DNA of 64,000 nucleotides from Oceanicaulis sp. MMSF_3324 (GCF_030733545.1 NZ_JASHIU010000005.1:1-64000); one strand, 5' to 3'; numbered from the stretch's first letter, positions 17,861 through 27,074 are shown. Translations and numbers: made by a program. Notes: a model not told the origin generated them from the letters alone.

Positions 17861-18744
17861 CCCGCCATGTTCCGAGCCCGCACCGCCGCTTTGGACCAGC
17901 GCCTTGCCCACAGGATGAACACGCCCGCCGTCGCGAACATCATCAGGCCGTAGATGGCGGCGGGCATGGCGTAGTCGATATCGCCCAGAAGCGAACTCGC
18001 CACGACAATCGCCAGAGTGGCGTTCTGCAGGCCGCATTCCAGCGTCAACGCCACGCGCTGGCGCATCTTGAACGCCAGCCAGCTCGAGACGACGAACGCC
18101 ACCGCCATGGCGGCCACATTCAGCGCCAGCGACACAGCCCCCGCTTCGGTCAGGCGCCGCAGCGTCTCGGCGATGCCTTCATTCAGGACCGTAGCGATGA
18201 CCACGGCGGTGAAGACGAGCCCCGACATGAATCGTGAATGGCGCTCCAGCGCCAGGGCCGGTCCCGGAGCCAGCTTGCGCAGGACCATGCCCAATCCGAC
18301 CGGGATGACTGTCAGCGCGAAAATCACCACGCCGGTGGACACCATGCCCACTTCAGGCGCGTCCGGCCCCATGAACAGGGCCAGCGCCACCATCAGAACC
18401 ACGGGCACGGTCACCACCGACGCCAGTGAGGTGATCGCGGTCAAGGACACCGACAATGCCACATCGCCGCGCGCCATATGTGTCAGCAGGTTGGAGGTCG
18501 TCCCGCCCGGACAGGCCGCCAGCAGCACAACGCCCACTTTCACGATGGGCGGAATGGGCAGAAAGGAAACCAGCGCAATCGCGATCAGGGGCAGGGAAAT
18601 GAACTGCAAGGCCGTGCCGACCAGAAAGGCCTTGGGCTGCAGCGCGATGCGTTTGAAATCCGCCGGCGTCAGCCCCACCCCGAGCGTGAACATGATGAAC
18701 GCCAAAGCGAGCGGCAGCAGAACTTGAGCAAACACAGTATCCAT
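17857..18744 (-). CDS. Bile acid:sodium symporter (BASS) family transporter
   Basis: A 295-residue protein of about nine or ten TM helices. It starts with LPLALAFIMFTLGVGLTPADF and carries the family motif LLAACPGGTTSNLLTHMARGDVALSV in the crossover region where sodium and substrate bind. Bacterial BASS proteins carry small organic anions (for example pantoate or keto acids) as well as bile acids, so the substrate is not known. Its stop overlaps the rluD-like stop on the other strand in a CTAG. Confidence 0.88.
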   Translation of the reverse strand: MDTVFAQVLLPLALAFIMFTLGVGLTPADFKRIALQPKAFLVGTALQFISLPLIAIALVSFLPIPPIVKVGVVLLAACPGGTTSNLLTHMARGDVALSVSLTAITSLASVVTVPVVLMVALALFMGPDAPEVGMVSTGVVIFALTVIPVGLGMVLRKLAPGPALALERHSRFMSGLVFTAVVIATVLNEGIAETLRRLTEAGAVSLALNVAAMAVAFVVSSWLAFKMRQRVALTLECGLQNATLAIVVASSLLGDIDYAMPAAIYGLMMFATAGVFILWARRWSKAAVRARNMAG

Positions 18745-18842
18745 GGGCCGCAGGTTAGCCGCCTCGCTGTTGCAGCGATAGGCACAAAACCTTCAAGGTT
18801 TTAACAGCATAACTAGCCCAACATGAGCGGCTCGTCCCATAC

Positions 18843-18871
18843 GAAAAGGGCGGCGCCAAATAGCGCCGCCC
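18843..18871 (-). terminator. Terminator after the TonB receptor gene at 18898
   Basis: Perfect nine-base stem GGGCGGCGC / GCGCCGCCC (18848-18856 and 18863-18871), six-base loop, and TTTT on the minus-strand 3' side, placed 27 bases after the receptor stop. Confidence 0.8.
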
Positions 18872-18897
18872 GTATTGTCGCAAACGCGCCCTGAACG

Positions 18898-21003
18898 TCA
18901 GAAGTTGGCGCGCAGGCCGACCCAGAAGCTGGATTCTTCGCGAGTCGCGCGGTTGGTGCGCACGCCATCGGAGCCGAAATTGACGTTGCGCCCCACAATG
19001 GACAGGTTCACATCCTCGTTCACCTGGTAATCGGCCCTGAAGGACAGGGCCAGATAGGCGCTGATATCGCTGTCCGGCGCAGTTCCATTGACGATCACAT
19101 AACGGTCTGGATAGGTCACCTCGTCCACATAATTCGCGAAGACGCCCAAGCGCAGGTCGTCACGCTCCCAATGCAGGCGCGCATTGACTTTATGGTTGGG
19201 TGTTGACTCTTCAAAGCCCGTGTACCGGTTTCGCTGAGTCTGCAGGCCCTCTCCATAATCACGCTCGATGGTGATGCCCACCAGATCATCATTGACGCTC
19301 TGATAGGTATAATTCAGGCCCCATTGCAGGTCGAACGGCGCATCGCCCTGCAATTCGAGCTCCATGCCCCAGGCGCTGGATTCGCCCACATTCTCGAACC
19401 GGGTCGAGGCGAACGGTGCTTCAGGCGGCAACAGCGTGGCGTGATAAGACAGGAAGGTCTTCAGATCCTCGGACGACTGATAGAACACGCCAAGGCGCAT
19501 ATCCGCCAGGCTTCCCAGTGCCCGATCCCAACCCAGCTCATAGTTTTGTACGATGGTGGGCTCCAACAGTGGATTGCCCGCGTCCAGGATAGACGGGTTG
19601 TCAGGATCGCCCGTGAGCTGGGTCAGACCAAATTCAGACAGGGACGGGGTCTGAACTCCGCGCGAAGCATTGGCGCGGAACAGGCCGCGTTCGCCTGCAT
19701 TCCACACCAAGCCAACATTGTAGCTGACTTCGGTGATCGTACGATCGAAATCCTCGGCGGTGAACCAGTAGATGTCATCCACCTCGCCGGTGCGCTCAAG
19801 CTCCAGATTGTCCAGGCGGACCGCCGCAGTCGATCGCAGGTTGGGCGTGATGGCCCGGTCCCACATGGCCGACACTGAGAAGACGTCGTACTGGGTGTCG
19901 CCATTGCGCGGATCAGGCGAGGAAGCGAGCGTATTGTTGCGATACTCGCCGCTAAGCCGGAACGTATTCTTGGTGCCAACCGTGAACAGGTTCTGCAGTT
20001 GGAACACCGTCACGGTATTTTCGGACGGGACGATGAATTCGGGATCGGCCACCGCGAATGACGAGCCCACAGACGTCAGCTTGCCGCTGTTTTGATAAAG
20101 TGATGCGCTGATCAAACCCCAGTCGGTGTCGCGCTCCAGGCGGACCCGGGCCGATGACAGACGATAGCGCGCATCAGCGGTGTAGAAATTGGGCTGCATG
20201 TCGAGTTGATTGACATGGGAGTGCGTGAACTCCATCAGGCCTGTCGTCTTGGCGTCAAACTGGAAATAGACCGAGCCCGCCAGCTGGATATCTTCCGCCG
20301 CATCATAGGAAATCGTCGAGAAGAAATCATCCGTGGTTTCGTACTGTTCGGTGTAGTCGGTTTCCTTTTCCTGCCCCACGCCGGCGCTGAGCCGCAAGGC
20401 GACCCGGTCATTGCGATTAAAGCTGAAGACCGCACCCACCTCGTCCGTGCCGTTGAAATCGGTGTTCACGCTGACGTCAAAACCGGTGGGCTGCTGGAGC
20501 GGGTTCTTGGTGATGATGTTCACCACGCCCGACACGGCGTTGAAGCCGTAGAGCGCGCTTTGCGGCCCGCGGATGAGCTCGATTTGCTGAATCTCATCAA
20601 GCTGAACCGGCAAGGTGCGCCAGGCCGTATAGCCAAAATGATCCAGATAAACCTGGCGACCGTCCACCAGCACCAGAAGGCGCGGAGACAGTGGCTGGTT
20701 GTAGCCGCGAATACCGACATCCTGGGCGCCTGCTGTCCAGCGCACCATGTCCACGCCGGCATAATGACGAAGAATGCCCGGCAGGTCGCGCTCGGGCAGT
20801 CGCTGGATATCATCCTGGGTGATGATGACCATGGAGGCCGGCACTTCAGAAGCACGCTGAGGCTTGCCGGTTGCGGAGTTGGTGACCGGCTCGCCGAACA
20901 GCTCGCTCATCACGTCGTAATTGAGGGTCTGGGCTTGGGCGCCGCTGCACATTGCGCTGGCGAACAGAACCCCGGCGGTGGTTTTCAAGGTTTTGCGAAA
21001 CAT
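18898..21003 (-). CDS. TonB-dependent receptor (BtuB/CirA-like)
   Basis: A 701-residue outer-membrane receptor with a signal peptide (cleaved near AQAQ, residue 25), a plug domain including VIITQDDIQRLPERDLPGIL and VGIRGYNQPLSPRLLVLVDG, IELIRGPQSALYGFNAVSG at the end of the plug, and a beta-barrel ending in the terminal aromatic LRANF. An AAGGA lies ten bases before the ATG. It follows the YfiR-like gene by 29 bases, so the two form a small operon closed by a terminator. The pairing suggests a sensory or regulated uptake role rather than simple housekeeping import. Confidence 0.93.
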   Translation of the reverse strand: MFRKTLKTTAGVLFASAMCSGAQAQTLNYDVMSELFGEPVTNSATGKPQRASEVPASMVIITQDDIQRLPERDLPGILRHYAGVDMVRWTAGAQDVGIRGYNQPLSPRLLVLVDGRQVYLDHFGYTAWRTLPVQLDEIQQIELIRGPQSALYGFNAVSGVVNIITKNPLQQPTGFDVSVNTDFNGTDEVGAVFSFNRNDRVALRLSAGVGQEKETDYTEQYETTDDFFSTISYDAAEDIQLAGSVYFQFDAKTTGLMEFTHSHVNQLDMQPNFYTADARYRLSSARVRLERDTDWGLISASLYQNSGKLTSVGSSFAVADPEFIVPSENTVTVFQLQNLFTVGTKNTFRLSGEYRNNTLASSPDPRNGDTQYDVFSVSAMWDRAITPNLRSTAAVRLDNLELERTGEVDDIYWFTAEDFDRTITEVSYNVGLVWNAGERGLFRANASRGVQTPSLSEFGLTQLTGDPDNPSILDAGNPLLEPTIVQNYELGWDRALGSLADMRLGVFYQSSEDLKTFLSYHATLLPPEAPFASTRFENVGESSAWGMELELQGDAPFDLQWGLNYTYQSVNDDLVGITIERDYGEGLQTQRNRYTGFEESTPNHKVNARLHWERDDLRLGVFANYVDEVTYPDRYVIVNGTAPDSDISAYLALSFRADYQVNEDVNLSIVGRNVNFGSDGVRTNRATREESSFWVGLRANF

Positions 21004-21032
21004 TGAGATTAGTCCTTTGAAGGGGGTTCGGA

Positions 21033-21554
21033 TCAGATCCGTTCAATCATCATGGAAAAGGCGCTGGTGAAGCTGACTGAAGCACTGCTGGCCGCGCTCT
21101 CATTGACGACGATGCGTACAGATGGATTGCTTTGCAGGCTCATGACGCATTGTCCGCTTTGTACGCACACCATGTCGGAGGATACGGTCAGCACGCCATT
21201 GCTGGCGGCGGTGCTGGAAATGCCCGCATCGCCTGCACTGAGACCGCCCAGCAAGATCGCCGCGTCCGCGCCCGCTAATCCGCCGGACACATCGCTCAGC
21301 GGCACCATCCTCGGCACCATGGTGATGTCTCGTGCGCTATATCCACCAGACATGGCCGCGTTGAGCGCATCCGCCTCGGCTTGTCCGGCATCATCATAAA
21401 TCAAGGCGACGACGCGCTCGCCGGACTGACTGCCTTCAATAAAGCTCAAGGCACGCCCTACTATGGCGAGGTCGCGTTCAGACATTTGGGCGAAGGCCGC
21501 CTCGCCCCACACGAAGGAAAACACTGCAAGGCTTGCAGCTATCGCATTGCGCAT
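21033..21554 (-). CDS. YfiR/DUF4154-like periplasmic protein
   Basis: A 173-residue secreted protein. The ATG at 21554 has GGAGAG upstream and opens a signal peptide cleaved near AFAQ. The body has ERDLAIVGRALSFIEG, an Asn/Asp-rich middle, and near the C-terminus VLTVSSDMVCVQSGQC followed by VRIVVNESAASSASVSFTS. That arrangement (a Cys pair, then an IN-x-aA stretch) matches YfiR-type proteins, which in Pseudomonas restrain a membrane diguanylate cyclase. No GGDEF protein is next to it here; its neighbour is the TonB receptor. The family assignment rests on motif likeness only. Confidence 0.62.
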   Translation of the reverse strand: MRNAIAASLAVFSFVWGEAAFAQMSERDLAIVGRALSFIEGSQSGERVVALIYDDAGQAEADALNAAMSGGYSARDITMVPRMVPLSDVSGGLAGADAAILLGGLSAGDAGISSTAASNGVLTVSSDMVCVQSGQCVMSLQSNPSVRIVVNESAASSASVSFTSAFSMMIERI

Positions 21555-21781
21555 CTCATCGCTCTCCTGGCTTCGCGGCGCATCAAATACGCCGCTGCGC
21601 TGCCCCATGCCGGAGCCTTTCGCCGAACGGATACGATGAATTGAGTTAATGAATATCTGTATTACTGCGCGAGCCCCCCTACAGCGAGCTTGCTCAGGAT
21701 TCGTTCAATCCCTGCGCTTCTCACAGCGTCAGTCAGTCAGTCAGATTGCGACAGGCGTGTCTAAAGTCTGCCTGCAACGCC

Positions 21782-22300
21782 TCACACGCCCAGCGCCAGC
21801 ACCCAGTCGTCATAGATGCGGCCGCCCACATCGAACTGGCGCGTACCGATGGTTTCAAACCCCATCCGCTCATAAAAGGCGAGCGCGCGGGTATTGCCCT
21901 GATAGACGCCCAGCAGCAGACGCGACATGGCGTTGGCGCGGGCATGCTCTGCCGCCTGTTCGACAAAACGTCGCCCCAGGCCAGAGCGATGCAGGCTCGC
22001 CAGCACATAGATGCGTTTGATCTCGAGATCGGTCGCCTGGGTCTCCACCGGCAGATCGGGCGGGGTGAGATGCAGATAACCCACCGGCGCCGCGCCCGGC
22101 TCCATTTCGGCCAGCCAGAGGGCGTGACCGGGCGTCTTGAGCGCCTGTGCATAGACCGAAGGCGTGTGGCGCTCGGCGCAATGGCGAATGATCGCGCCGC
22201 CATCCACAACGCCGGAATAGCTTTCCAGAAACGTCGCCGCGCCCACCAGGGCGAGCGACTCCTGATCGCCCGAACGGGCCTGTCTGACAGAGATGCTCAT
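21782..22300 (-). CDS. GNAT-family N-acetyltransferase
   Basis: A 172-residue acetyltransferase. The ATG at 22300 has GGGAGGC directly upstream; a much longer in-frame extension has no coding character and is left out. Motif A for acetyl-CoA pyrophosphate binding is visible as RSGLGRRFVEQA (Q/R-x-x-G-x-G/A), with GVYQGNTRALAFYERMGF as motif B. The substrate is unknown; the layout resembles ribosomal-protein or small-molecule N-acetyltransferases. It stands alone between the receptor operon and rpoH. Confidence 0.85.
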   Translation of the reverse strand: MSISVRQARSGDQESLALVGAATFLESYSGVVDGGAIIRHCAERHTPSVYAQALKTPGHALWLAEMEPGAAPVGYLHLTPPDLPVETQATDLEIKRIYVLASLHRSGLGRRFVEQAAEHARANAMSRLLLGVYQGNTRALAFYERMGFETIGTRQFDVGGRIYDDWVLALGV

Positions 22301-22459
22301 GCCTCCCTTTTCGCCAAGCTTTGGCGCGAGGGCAATCGTGCAGTAAACTCGATGCGCATCGTGGTGCGGTCCGTCATATATGCATGTACAGCCCTCGCGC
22401 CATGATCCGGGATCTGGAGAATCTGACCGGCCCCCTTTATGGAGCCAGAAGGAACCGTC

Positions 22460-22576
22460 ATGAAACTGCAGACCAAGGGCGACAGCGCGGTTCGTGACCG
22501 CTTGATCATGCGCGCGGCTGTGCTTGGCGCAATATGCGGCGGCGCTGTCGCCATTCTCTGGCTGGCCCTGACATAG
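22460..22576 (+). CDS. Small single-TM peptide, 38 residues
   Basis: A short frame with an AAGGA about eight bases before its ATG. It encodes a charged N-terminus (MKLQTKGDSAVRDRL) followed by one hydrophobic segment (about 16-37) ending in ALT. The size, ribosome binding site and single TM make it a plausible small membrane protein in the 504-base stretch between the GNAT gene and rpoH. A weak GCCC/GGGC hairpin with TTT follows at 22597-22611. There is no homology information. Confidence 0.45.
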   Translation: MKLQTKGDSAVRDRLIMRAAVLGAICGGAVAILWLALT

Positions 22577-22804
22577 CGCCTGACACAATAACGCACGCCC
22601 GGACGGGCTTTCGCGCCAGGGCAATACATTGTTTCCGTTCCACGCCTTAATCCAGGCGCCGTTTTCTGGTTTATTTCAGGGGCTGACAGATTGTGTTTCA
22701 GCTTCACTGGCTTGTGACCCCTACCAATCTGCAAATCGGCTACCTAAATGAACGCGGCGCTGGTCATCCCGTCAGCGCCAAGGGCTCACTGGGGAGTGAC
22801 ACGC

Positions 22805-23695
22805 ATGGCAAATATGAAAACGGCGCTGACCATGTCGCCCGAAGCCGGTCTGTCGCGATATCTCGCGGAGATCCGGAAATTCCCCATGCTGGAAAAAGAT
22901 CAGGAGTTCATGCTGGCCAAGCGCTGGCAGGAGCATGAGGATTCTGACGCCGCACACCAGCTTGTCACTTCGCACCTGCGCCTGGTCGCCAAGATCGCCA
23001 TGGGCTATCGCGGCTATGGCCTGCCGATCGCCGAGGTGATCAGCGAAGGCAATGTGGGCCTGATGCAGGCGGTCAAGAAATTCGATCCCGACAAGGGCTT
23101 CCGCCTTGCGACCTACGCCATGTGGTGGATCCGCGCCTCGATCCAGGAATACATCCTGCGGTCCTGGTCGCTCGTGAAGATGGGGACCACCGCGGCCCAG
23201 AAGAAGCTGTTCTTCAATCTGCGTCGGATGAAGAGCCAGATGCGCGCCCTGGAAGAAGGCGATCTGCGCCCTGACCAGGTCGAGGAAATCGCCACCAAGC
23301 TGGGTGTGACCGACGATGATGTCGTCTCCATGAACCGGCGCCTGTCCGGCCCCGACGCCTCGCTGAACGCGCCCATGCGCGCCGATGGCGAAGCGGAATG
23401 GCAGGACTGGCTCGCCGATGACGACGCCGATGACGCCGAGGACGAGCTGGCGGAATCCGATGAATTCTCCATGCGCATGACGCTCCTTCAGGAAGCCATG
23501 GGCGCGCTCAACGAGCGGGAGCAGAACATCATCCAGGAACGCCGCCTGACCGAAGAGCCGAAAACGCTCGAGGATCTGGCGCAGGTCTATGGCGTCAGCC
23601 GCGAACGCATCCGCCAGATTGAGGTGCGCGCCTTTGAAAAGCTGCAGAACGAGATGAAGCGGCTGGCCGACGAACGCGGACTGATGCCGGCTTAG
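22805..23695 (+). CDS. rpoH: RNA polymerase sigma-32 (heat-shock sigma factor)
   Basis: A 296-residue sigma-70 family factor. Region 2 contains SHLRLVAKIAMGYRGYGLPIAEVISEGNVGLMQAVKKFDP and ATYAMWWIRASIQEYIL. The RpoH box is recognisable as QKKLFFNLRRMKSQ. Region 4 ends with LEDLAQVYGVSRERIRQIEVRAFEKL. I use the ATG at 22805, which has GGGGAG upstream; an earlier in-frame start would add 19 residues. RpoH directs transcription of chaperones and proteases on protein damage. Its stop overlaps that of the convergent yhhN-like gene. Confidence 0.96.
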   Translation: MANMKTALTMSPEAGLSRYLAEIRKFPMLEKDQEFMLAKRWQEHEDSDAAHQLVTSHLRLVAKIAMGYRGYGLPIAEVISEGNVGLMQAVKKFDPDKGFRLATYAMWWIRASIQEYILRSWSLVKMGTTAAQKKLFFNLRRMKSQMRALEEGDLRPDQVEEIATKLGVTDDDVVSMNRRLSGPDASLNAPMRADGEAEWQDWLADDDADDAEDELAESDEFSMRMTLLQEAMGALNEREQNIIQERRLTEEPKTLEDLAQVYGVSRERIRQIEVRAFEKLQNEMKRLADERGLMPA

Positions 23696-24426
23696 GCCGG
23701 CGCGTCAGCGTCTTCTCCGGTAATGGCTTGCACGGCCTTGGCGCGCACGACGCCCAGGGTCAAACATAGCTGTGCGCCATAATAGGTCGACCAGACGATC
23801 ACGCCGCCCCAATCCAGACCATTGTCAAAGACCAGCACGTCGCGGAACCAGCGCATGGCGATGACCGAGTCCGACACGACGAACAGCAAGGCGCCAATGA
23901 CGATGAGGTTGGGTCCCTTCACCAGGCCCGCGGCCATGGCCATGACCAGGATGATCCCCAGATAGACGCTGGCCGGAACAAGCAGCCCGCCCATGCCGCC
24001 ATTGATCCAAAGCCACAGCGCCACGCCGTAAACGAACAGACCGCCCGCCAGCACCAGGCCTTCGCGCTTGAGACCGCCGCGCAGGACCATCAGGGCGAAA
24101 ATGGCGATATAGGTCAGGTGCGCCGCGCCAAAGAAGCCGATCCCGGCTTCCAGCTGGGGCGCGCTCATGGCGAGGGCGTAATCGCCGCCCGCCGACAAGA
24201 ACAGGGCGACCGCCAGGATCGGGGCGCGCTTGAGCAGTGCAAACACGCCCAGAAGGATGATCCCCAGCGCCTTGGTCAGCGCCAGCCCCGGCATGGAGGC
24301 CGTGGTCAGGTCAAGGCCGAGATAGACGACGGCCGCCGCCACGGACACCCACAGATAGACAGGCGCCGCCCAGTCGGGAAACAGCGGTTCAGTGCGGGCA
24401 TAACGGTCAGAGACAGGGTCGGTCAT
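23692..24426 (-). CDS. YhhN-family membrane protein (lysoplasmalogenase-like)
   Basis: A 244-residue protein with about eight TM helices. The conserved acidic and Ser positions of the YhhN/TMEM86 family are in FLSAGGDYALAM and LLFVVSDSVIAMRWF. TMEM86 enzymes hydrolyse the vinyl-ether bond of lysoplasmalogens; bacterial members are less well understood, so the activity is inferred from family. The ATG at 24426 is preferred over one five codons upstream. Its stop overlaps the rpoH stop. Confidence 0.85.
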   Translation of the reverse strand: MTDPVSDRYARTEPLFPDWAAPVYLWVSVAAAVVYLGLDLTTASMPGLALTKALGIILLGVFALLKRAPILAVALFLSAGGDYALAMSAPQLEAGIGFFGAAHLTYIAIFALMVLRGGLKREGLVLAGGLFVYGVALWLWINGGMGGLLVPASVYLGIILVMAMAAGLVKGPNLIVIGALLFVVSDSVIAMRWFRDVLVFDNGLDWGGVIVWSTYYGAQLCLTLGVVRAKAVQAITGEDADAPA

Positions 24427-24578
24427 CGAAGATCTCGTCACAAAGGGGCGCCAATGAGGTCAAAGGCGTGCCGCGTTCCCGCGCGACCGTCAAGTCATGC
24501 AGCAGCTTTACAGGCTCAAGGGTTTGTCTACCCGGGTCCAATATGCTTGTTGTCCGCCACTTGCCCGGAGCCTGACGC

Positions 24579-25601
24579 ATGATCCTGACCGCCTTCGCCG
24601 CCCTGTCCCTCACCGCCTCACCGGCGGAAGGCCTTGAACCGCCTTTCCAGGAGTTGCTTGCGGCGGCGGCAGCGGAAAACGACGAGGCGGTTTTCGTGAG
24701 CGCCGTCAATCTGTTGGCCCTGACTCAATCGGCCGAGCGCATCGCCGCCGGAGCGGGCCGCCTGTCTGATCGTCACGCCATACTGGCGCGCCGGGCGCTG
24801 GGCCTGCCCGTGGCGCCCGTAACGCCTGTCCCGCCGCCAGCCATGGTGGCGGTGGACGCCGAGCTTCAAGACGCTGCCGAAGAGAACGCGTTGACCTCTT
24901 CGGTCGAGCCGTTCTGGATCGCCGCGCCAACCTCCGCCGTTCTGCTATTGACCCAGGCGGAATCCGATCTTTGGGCCGGCAAGGTCCGGCTCGGTGTGCG
25001 TGCGGACAGTGGCGACACGGATCGGCTCGATTACACGCTGGGTCTGGATGCGGAACGCGAGCTTGTCGGCTGGGGCTTTGAAACCAGTGTGATCTATTCC
25101 TATTCCGAAGTGGATGACAATGTGGGTCGGGACGAGCTGATCCTGAAGGCGCGCGGCGAGCGCGAAGCGGGCGAGCGCTGGACCCTGTTCACCAATACCG
25201 AATGGGAGCGCGACCAGGTTTCAGGCTTTGACTGGACCGGCTTCATGGGCATCGGAGCGGGCTATCGCGCCCTGCAGCGCGACAAGGCGGAATGGACCAT
25301 CCGGGCCGCCCCAGGGGTGCGCTATATCAGCGAGGTCGGAAACGGAGTCTATTACGAGGGCGCATTCGACCTCTTGTCCGATGTGGAAGTGCAGTTGAGC
25401 GAGACCATGCGGCTGGAAGCCGAAACCCGCCTGCTGGCCTCCAACAGCGCTCGCGCGGATCAGCTGTTCAAGCTGAACACTGATCTGGGCGATCTGTGGT
25501 CCCTGGAAGTGCGGTACCGCTATCGCTATGAGTTCGATCCCGAACCGGGCTTTGAGGCCGGTGACAGCCGCACCGACCTCGCCCTGGTCCGGGAATTCTA
25601 G
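24579..25601 (+). CDS. DUF481 outer-membrane beta-barrel protein
   Basis: A 340-residue protein with a short signal peptide (cleaved near residue 17), an Ala-rich N-terminal segment of about 90 residues, then a run of amphipathic strands typical of DUF481/YdiY barrels (VRLGVRADSGDTDRLDYTLGLDAERE, NTEWERDQVSGFDWTGFMGIGAGY, APGVRYISEVGNG) ending in a C-terminal Phe. GGAG precedes the ATG by eight bases. The function of DUF481 proteins is unknown. The gene converges on the secreted protease. Confidence 0.83.
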   Translation: MILTAFAALSLTASPAEGLEPPFQELLAAAAAENDEAVFVSAVNLLALTQSAERIAAGAGRLSDRHAILARRALGLPVAPVTPVPPPAMVAVDAELQDAAEENALTSSVEPFWIAAPTSAVLLLTQAESDLWAGKVRLGVRADSGDTDRLDYTLGLDAERELVGWGFETSVIYSYSEVDDNVGRDELILKARGEREAGERWTLFTNTEWERDQVSGFDWTGFMGIGAGYRALQRDKAEWTIRAAPGVRYISEVGNGVYYEGAFDLLSDVEVQLSETMRLEAETRLLASNSARADQLFKLNTDLGDLWSLEVRYRYRYEFDPEPGFEAGDSRTDLALVREF

Positions 25602-25611
25602 ACGCCAGGCT

Positions 25612-26910
25612 CTACTTCTTGACCGGCTCGGGTTTACCCGGCTTGCCCGGCCCCTGCGGACGCAAGCCGCCATTGCCGATCCGGCCGGCCGCAAAGTCCG
25701 CCACCATGGGCGCCCAGCGGTCCGAACGCGCCGCGATATAGATGAACGGGCCGTCCGGGTTGGACCGGAAATTGGAGTCGGTGGCCACCACACGCCATTC
25801 GCCATTACGTTCGATCATGAACGGTGATCCGGAATCTCCGCGCGTGGTGTCGCAATTGTGGGCCATGGTGTTGTCGCCGAAGACTTCCACGATCCGGCAA
25901 TCGAGATTGCCTGACAGATTGCTTCCGGTATCCCAGGAATAACCCGCCTGACGGATGGGCGCACGCAATGCGGCCTGCGCGCCCTCAAGATCAACCAGCG
26001 CCTCGTAGCCTACATGGCCCAGCTCCGCGCCCAGCGGCTGATCGATGCGCAACATGGCCCAGTCGGTGCCGTCGCGATCATCGCCGGCGCTGAACGCCGC
26101 TTCATCCCACTCCGGGTCCATCAGATAATCCACCACGCGCGCAGTGCGCGGCCCGCCGGGCAGATTGTCGCCCGTATGGAACACGCCAGACGCATCGATG
26201 CGATCATTCTCGGAAACACAGTGCGCCGCCGTCACCAGGACGGCCTCGTCGATCAAGGTGGCGGTGCAGGTGCCGCCCGCGTCAAACTCGATATAGCCCA
26301 CGACCGACCACGGGAAGACGCCGGTATCCATGAGCACCCGGTCATCATGACCGAAATAATGGTCCTGGATGGTCATGGGACGTTCCCGCCCCACGCAATC
26401 GGCGCGATCGGTGCGATCTTCACAGGCGCCGTTGCCCACGCCCGGCTCTTCGCAGACGCCGTTGAACGCGGTGTCGCACCGGTCATTGCGAAAGCGCAGC
26501 TCGATGAGCGCGCCGCAATCGGTGCGGTCGGTCGCCTGGGTGCATGCGCCTGTCCCGAAACCGGGTTCGTCACACTCGCCATCATTGGCCCATTGGCATG
26601 AATCGTCCTCGACCCCGGCCATCAGACGCCAGCAGTCAGAATGATCCGTGCCCGCCAGACACGCTCCCGTGCCCAGCCCCGGCTCGTCACATTCATTGTC
26701 ATTGGCGTAGCGGCAGCTGTCATCGCCCGCAACGGCCCCTGCGCCCGTGGCCGGACGCGCGCCGGGCTTGGTCACCTGGTGCAGCAGGTTCTGATAATCG
26801 CGGCTGGTGAAGCCTTCATCCGCGCCGTTGGGCCAGCTCAATTCCTGGGCGCTCGCAGCGCCAGACAGCATCACAAGCGCGCTCGCAGCGGCCAATATGG
26901 ATTTAAACAT
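25612..26910 (-). CDS. Secreted trypsin-like serine protease with three Cys-rich repeats
   Basis: A 432-residue exported S1-family protease. Signal peptide 1-21. Residues 62-172 hold three repeats, each with four Cys and the pattern ECDEPG-x-G-T-GAC ... TD-x-x-DC. The chymotrypsin-fold domain follows with a complete triad: H230 in TAAHC, D283 in TDWAML and S360 in RGDSGSP. The C-terminal tail is Gly/Pro/Lys-rich (GPGKPGKPEP). The specificity-pocket base, six residues before S360, falls near C353-D354 and should be modelled. GGGGA precedes the ATG. The protein could be a substrate of the T2SS further along; that is inference from the presence of both. Confidence 0.9.
   Translation of the reverse strand: MFKSILAAASALVMLSGAASAQELSWPNGADEGFTSRDYQNLLHQVTKPGARPATGAGAVAGDDSCRYANDNECDEPGLGTGACLAGTDHSDCWRLMAGVEDDSCQWANDGECDEPGFGTGACTQATDRTDCGALIELRFRNDRCDTAFNGVCEEPGVGNGACEDRTDRADCVGRERPMTIQDHYFGHDDRVLMDTGVFPWSVVGYIEFDAGGTCTATLIDEAVLVTAAHCVSENDRIDASGVFHTGDNLPGGPRTARVVDYLMDPEWDEAAFSAGDDRDGTDWAMLRIDQPLGAELGHVGYEALVDLEGAQAALRAPIRQAGYSWDTGSNLSGNLDCRIVEVFGDNTMAHNCDTTRGDSGSPFMIERNGEWRVVATDSNFRSNPDGPFIYIAARSDRWAPMVADFAAGRIGNGGLRPQGPGKPGKPEPVKK
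26395..26727 (-). repeat. Three tandem Cys-rich repeats inside the protease gene
   Basis: Encodes residues 62-172 in three units of about 31 residues spaced by about 40. Each has Cys at the start, in ECDEPG (third unit CEEPG), in GAC and in the closing DC, with Asp and Asn at matching places. The first two units are the closest to each other and the third is the most diverged. Confidence 0.85.
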
Positions 26911-27074
26911 CTAATCCCCAATCACTTTTCGGCGCATGCCCCTTGCGCCGATCCCGTTCAATATCGTTCATCTGGTTGAATAGAACATGAAAGCCTAACC
27001 CAGCATGTGTTCAGATGCGATGCGTCACTCTCGTCCTCATCAGGCCAGAAGGCCAAGGATGAAGGAGAGAGAGA

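Noticed and set aside
22597-22611. Small GCCC/GGGC hairpin with TTT after the 38-residue peptide
   Set aside because: Four-base stem only; not listed as a terminator.
22301-22624. 108-residue extension of the GNAT gene
   Set aside because: No acetyltransferase features, no Shine-Dalgarno, and it covers the small peptide on the opposite strand; the start at 22300 has GGGAGGC.
26930-26950. CGGCGCA / TGCGCCG hairpin upstream of the protease gene
   Set aside because: Seven-base stem without a T-run and not at a gene end; too little to call a terminator or riboswitch.
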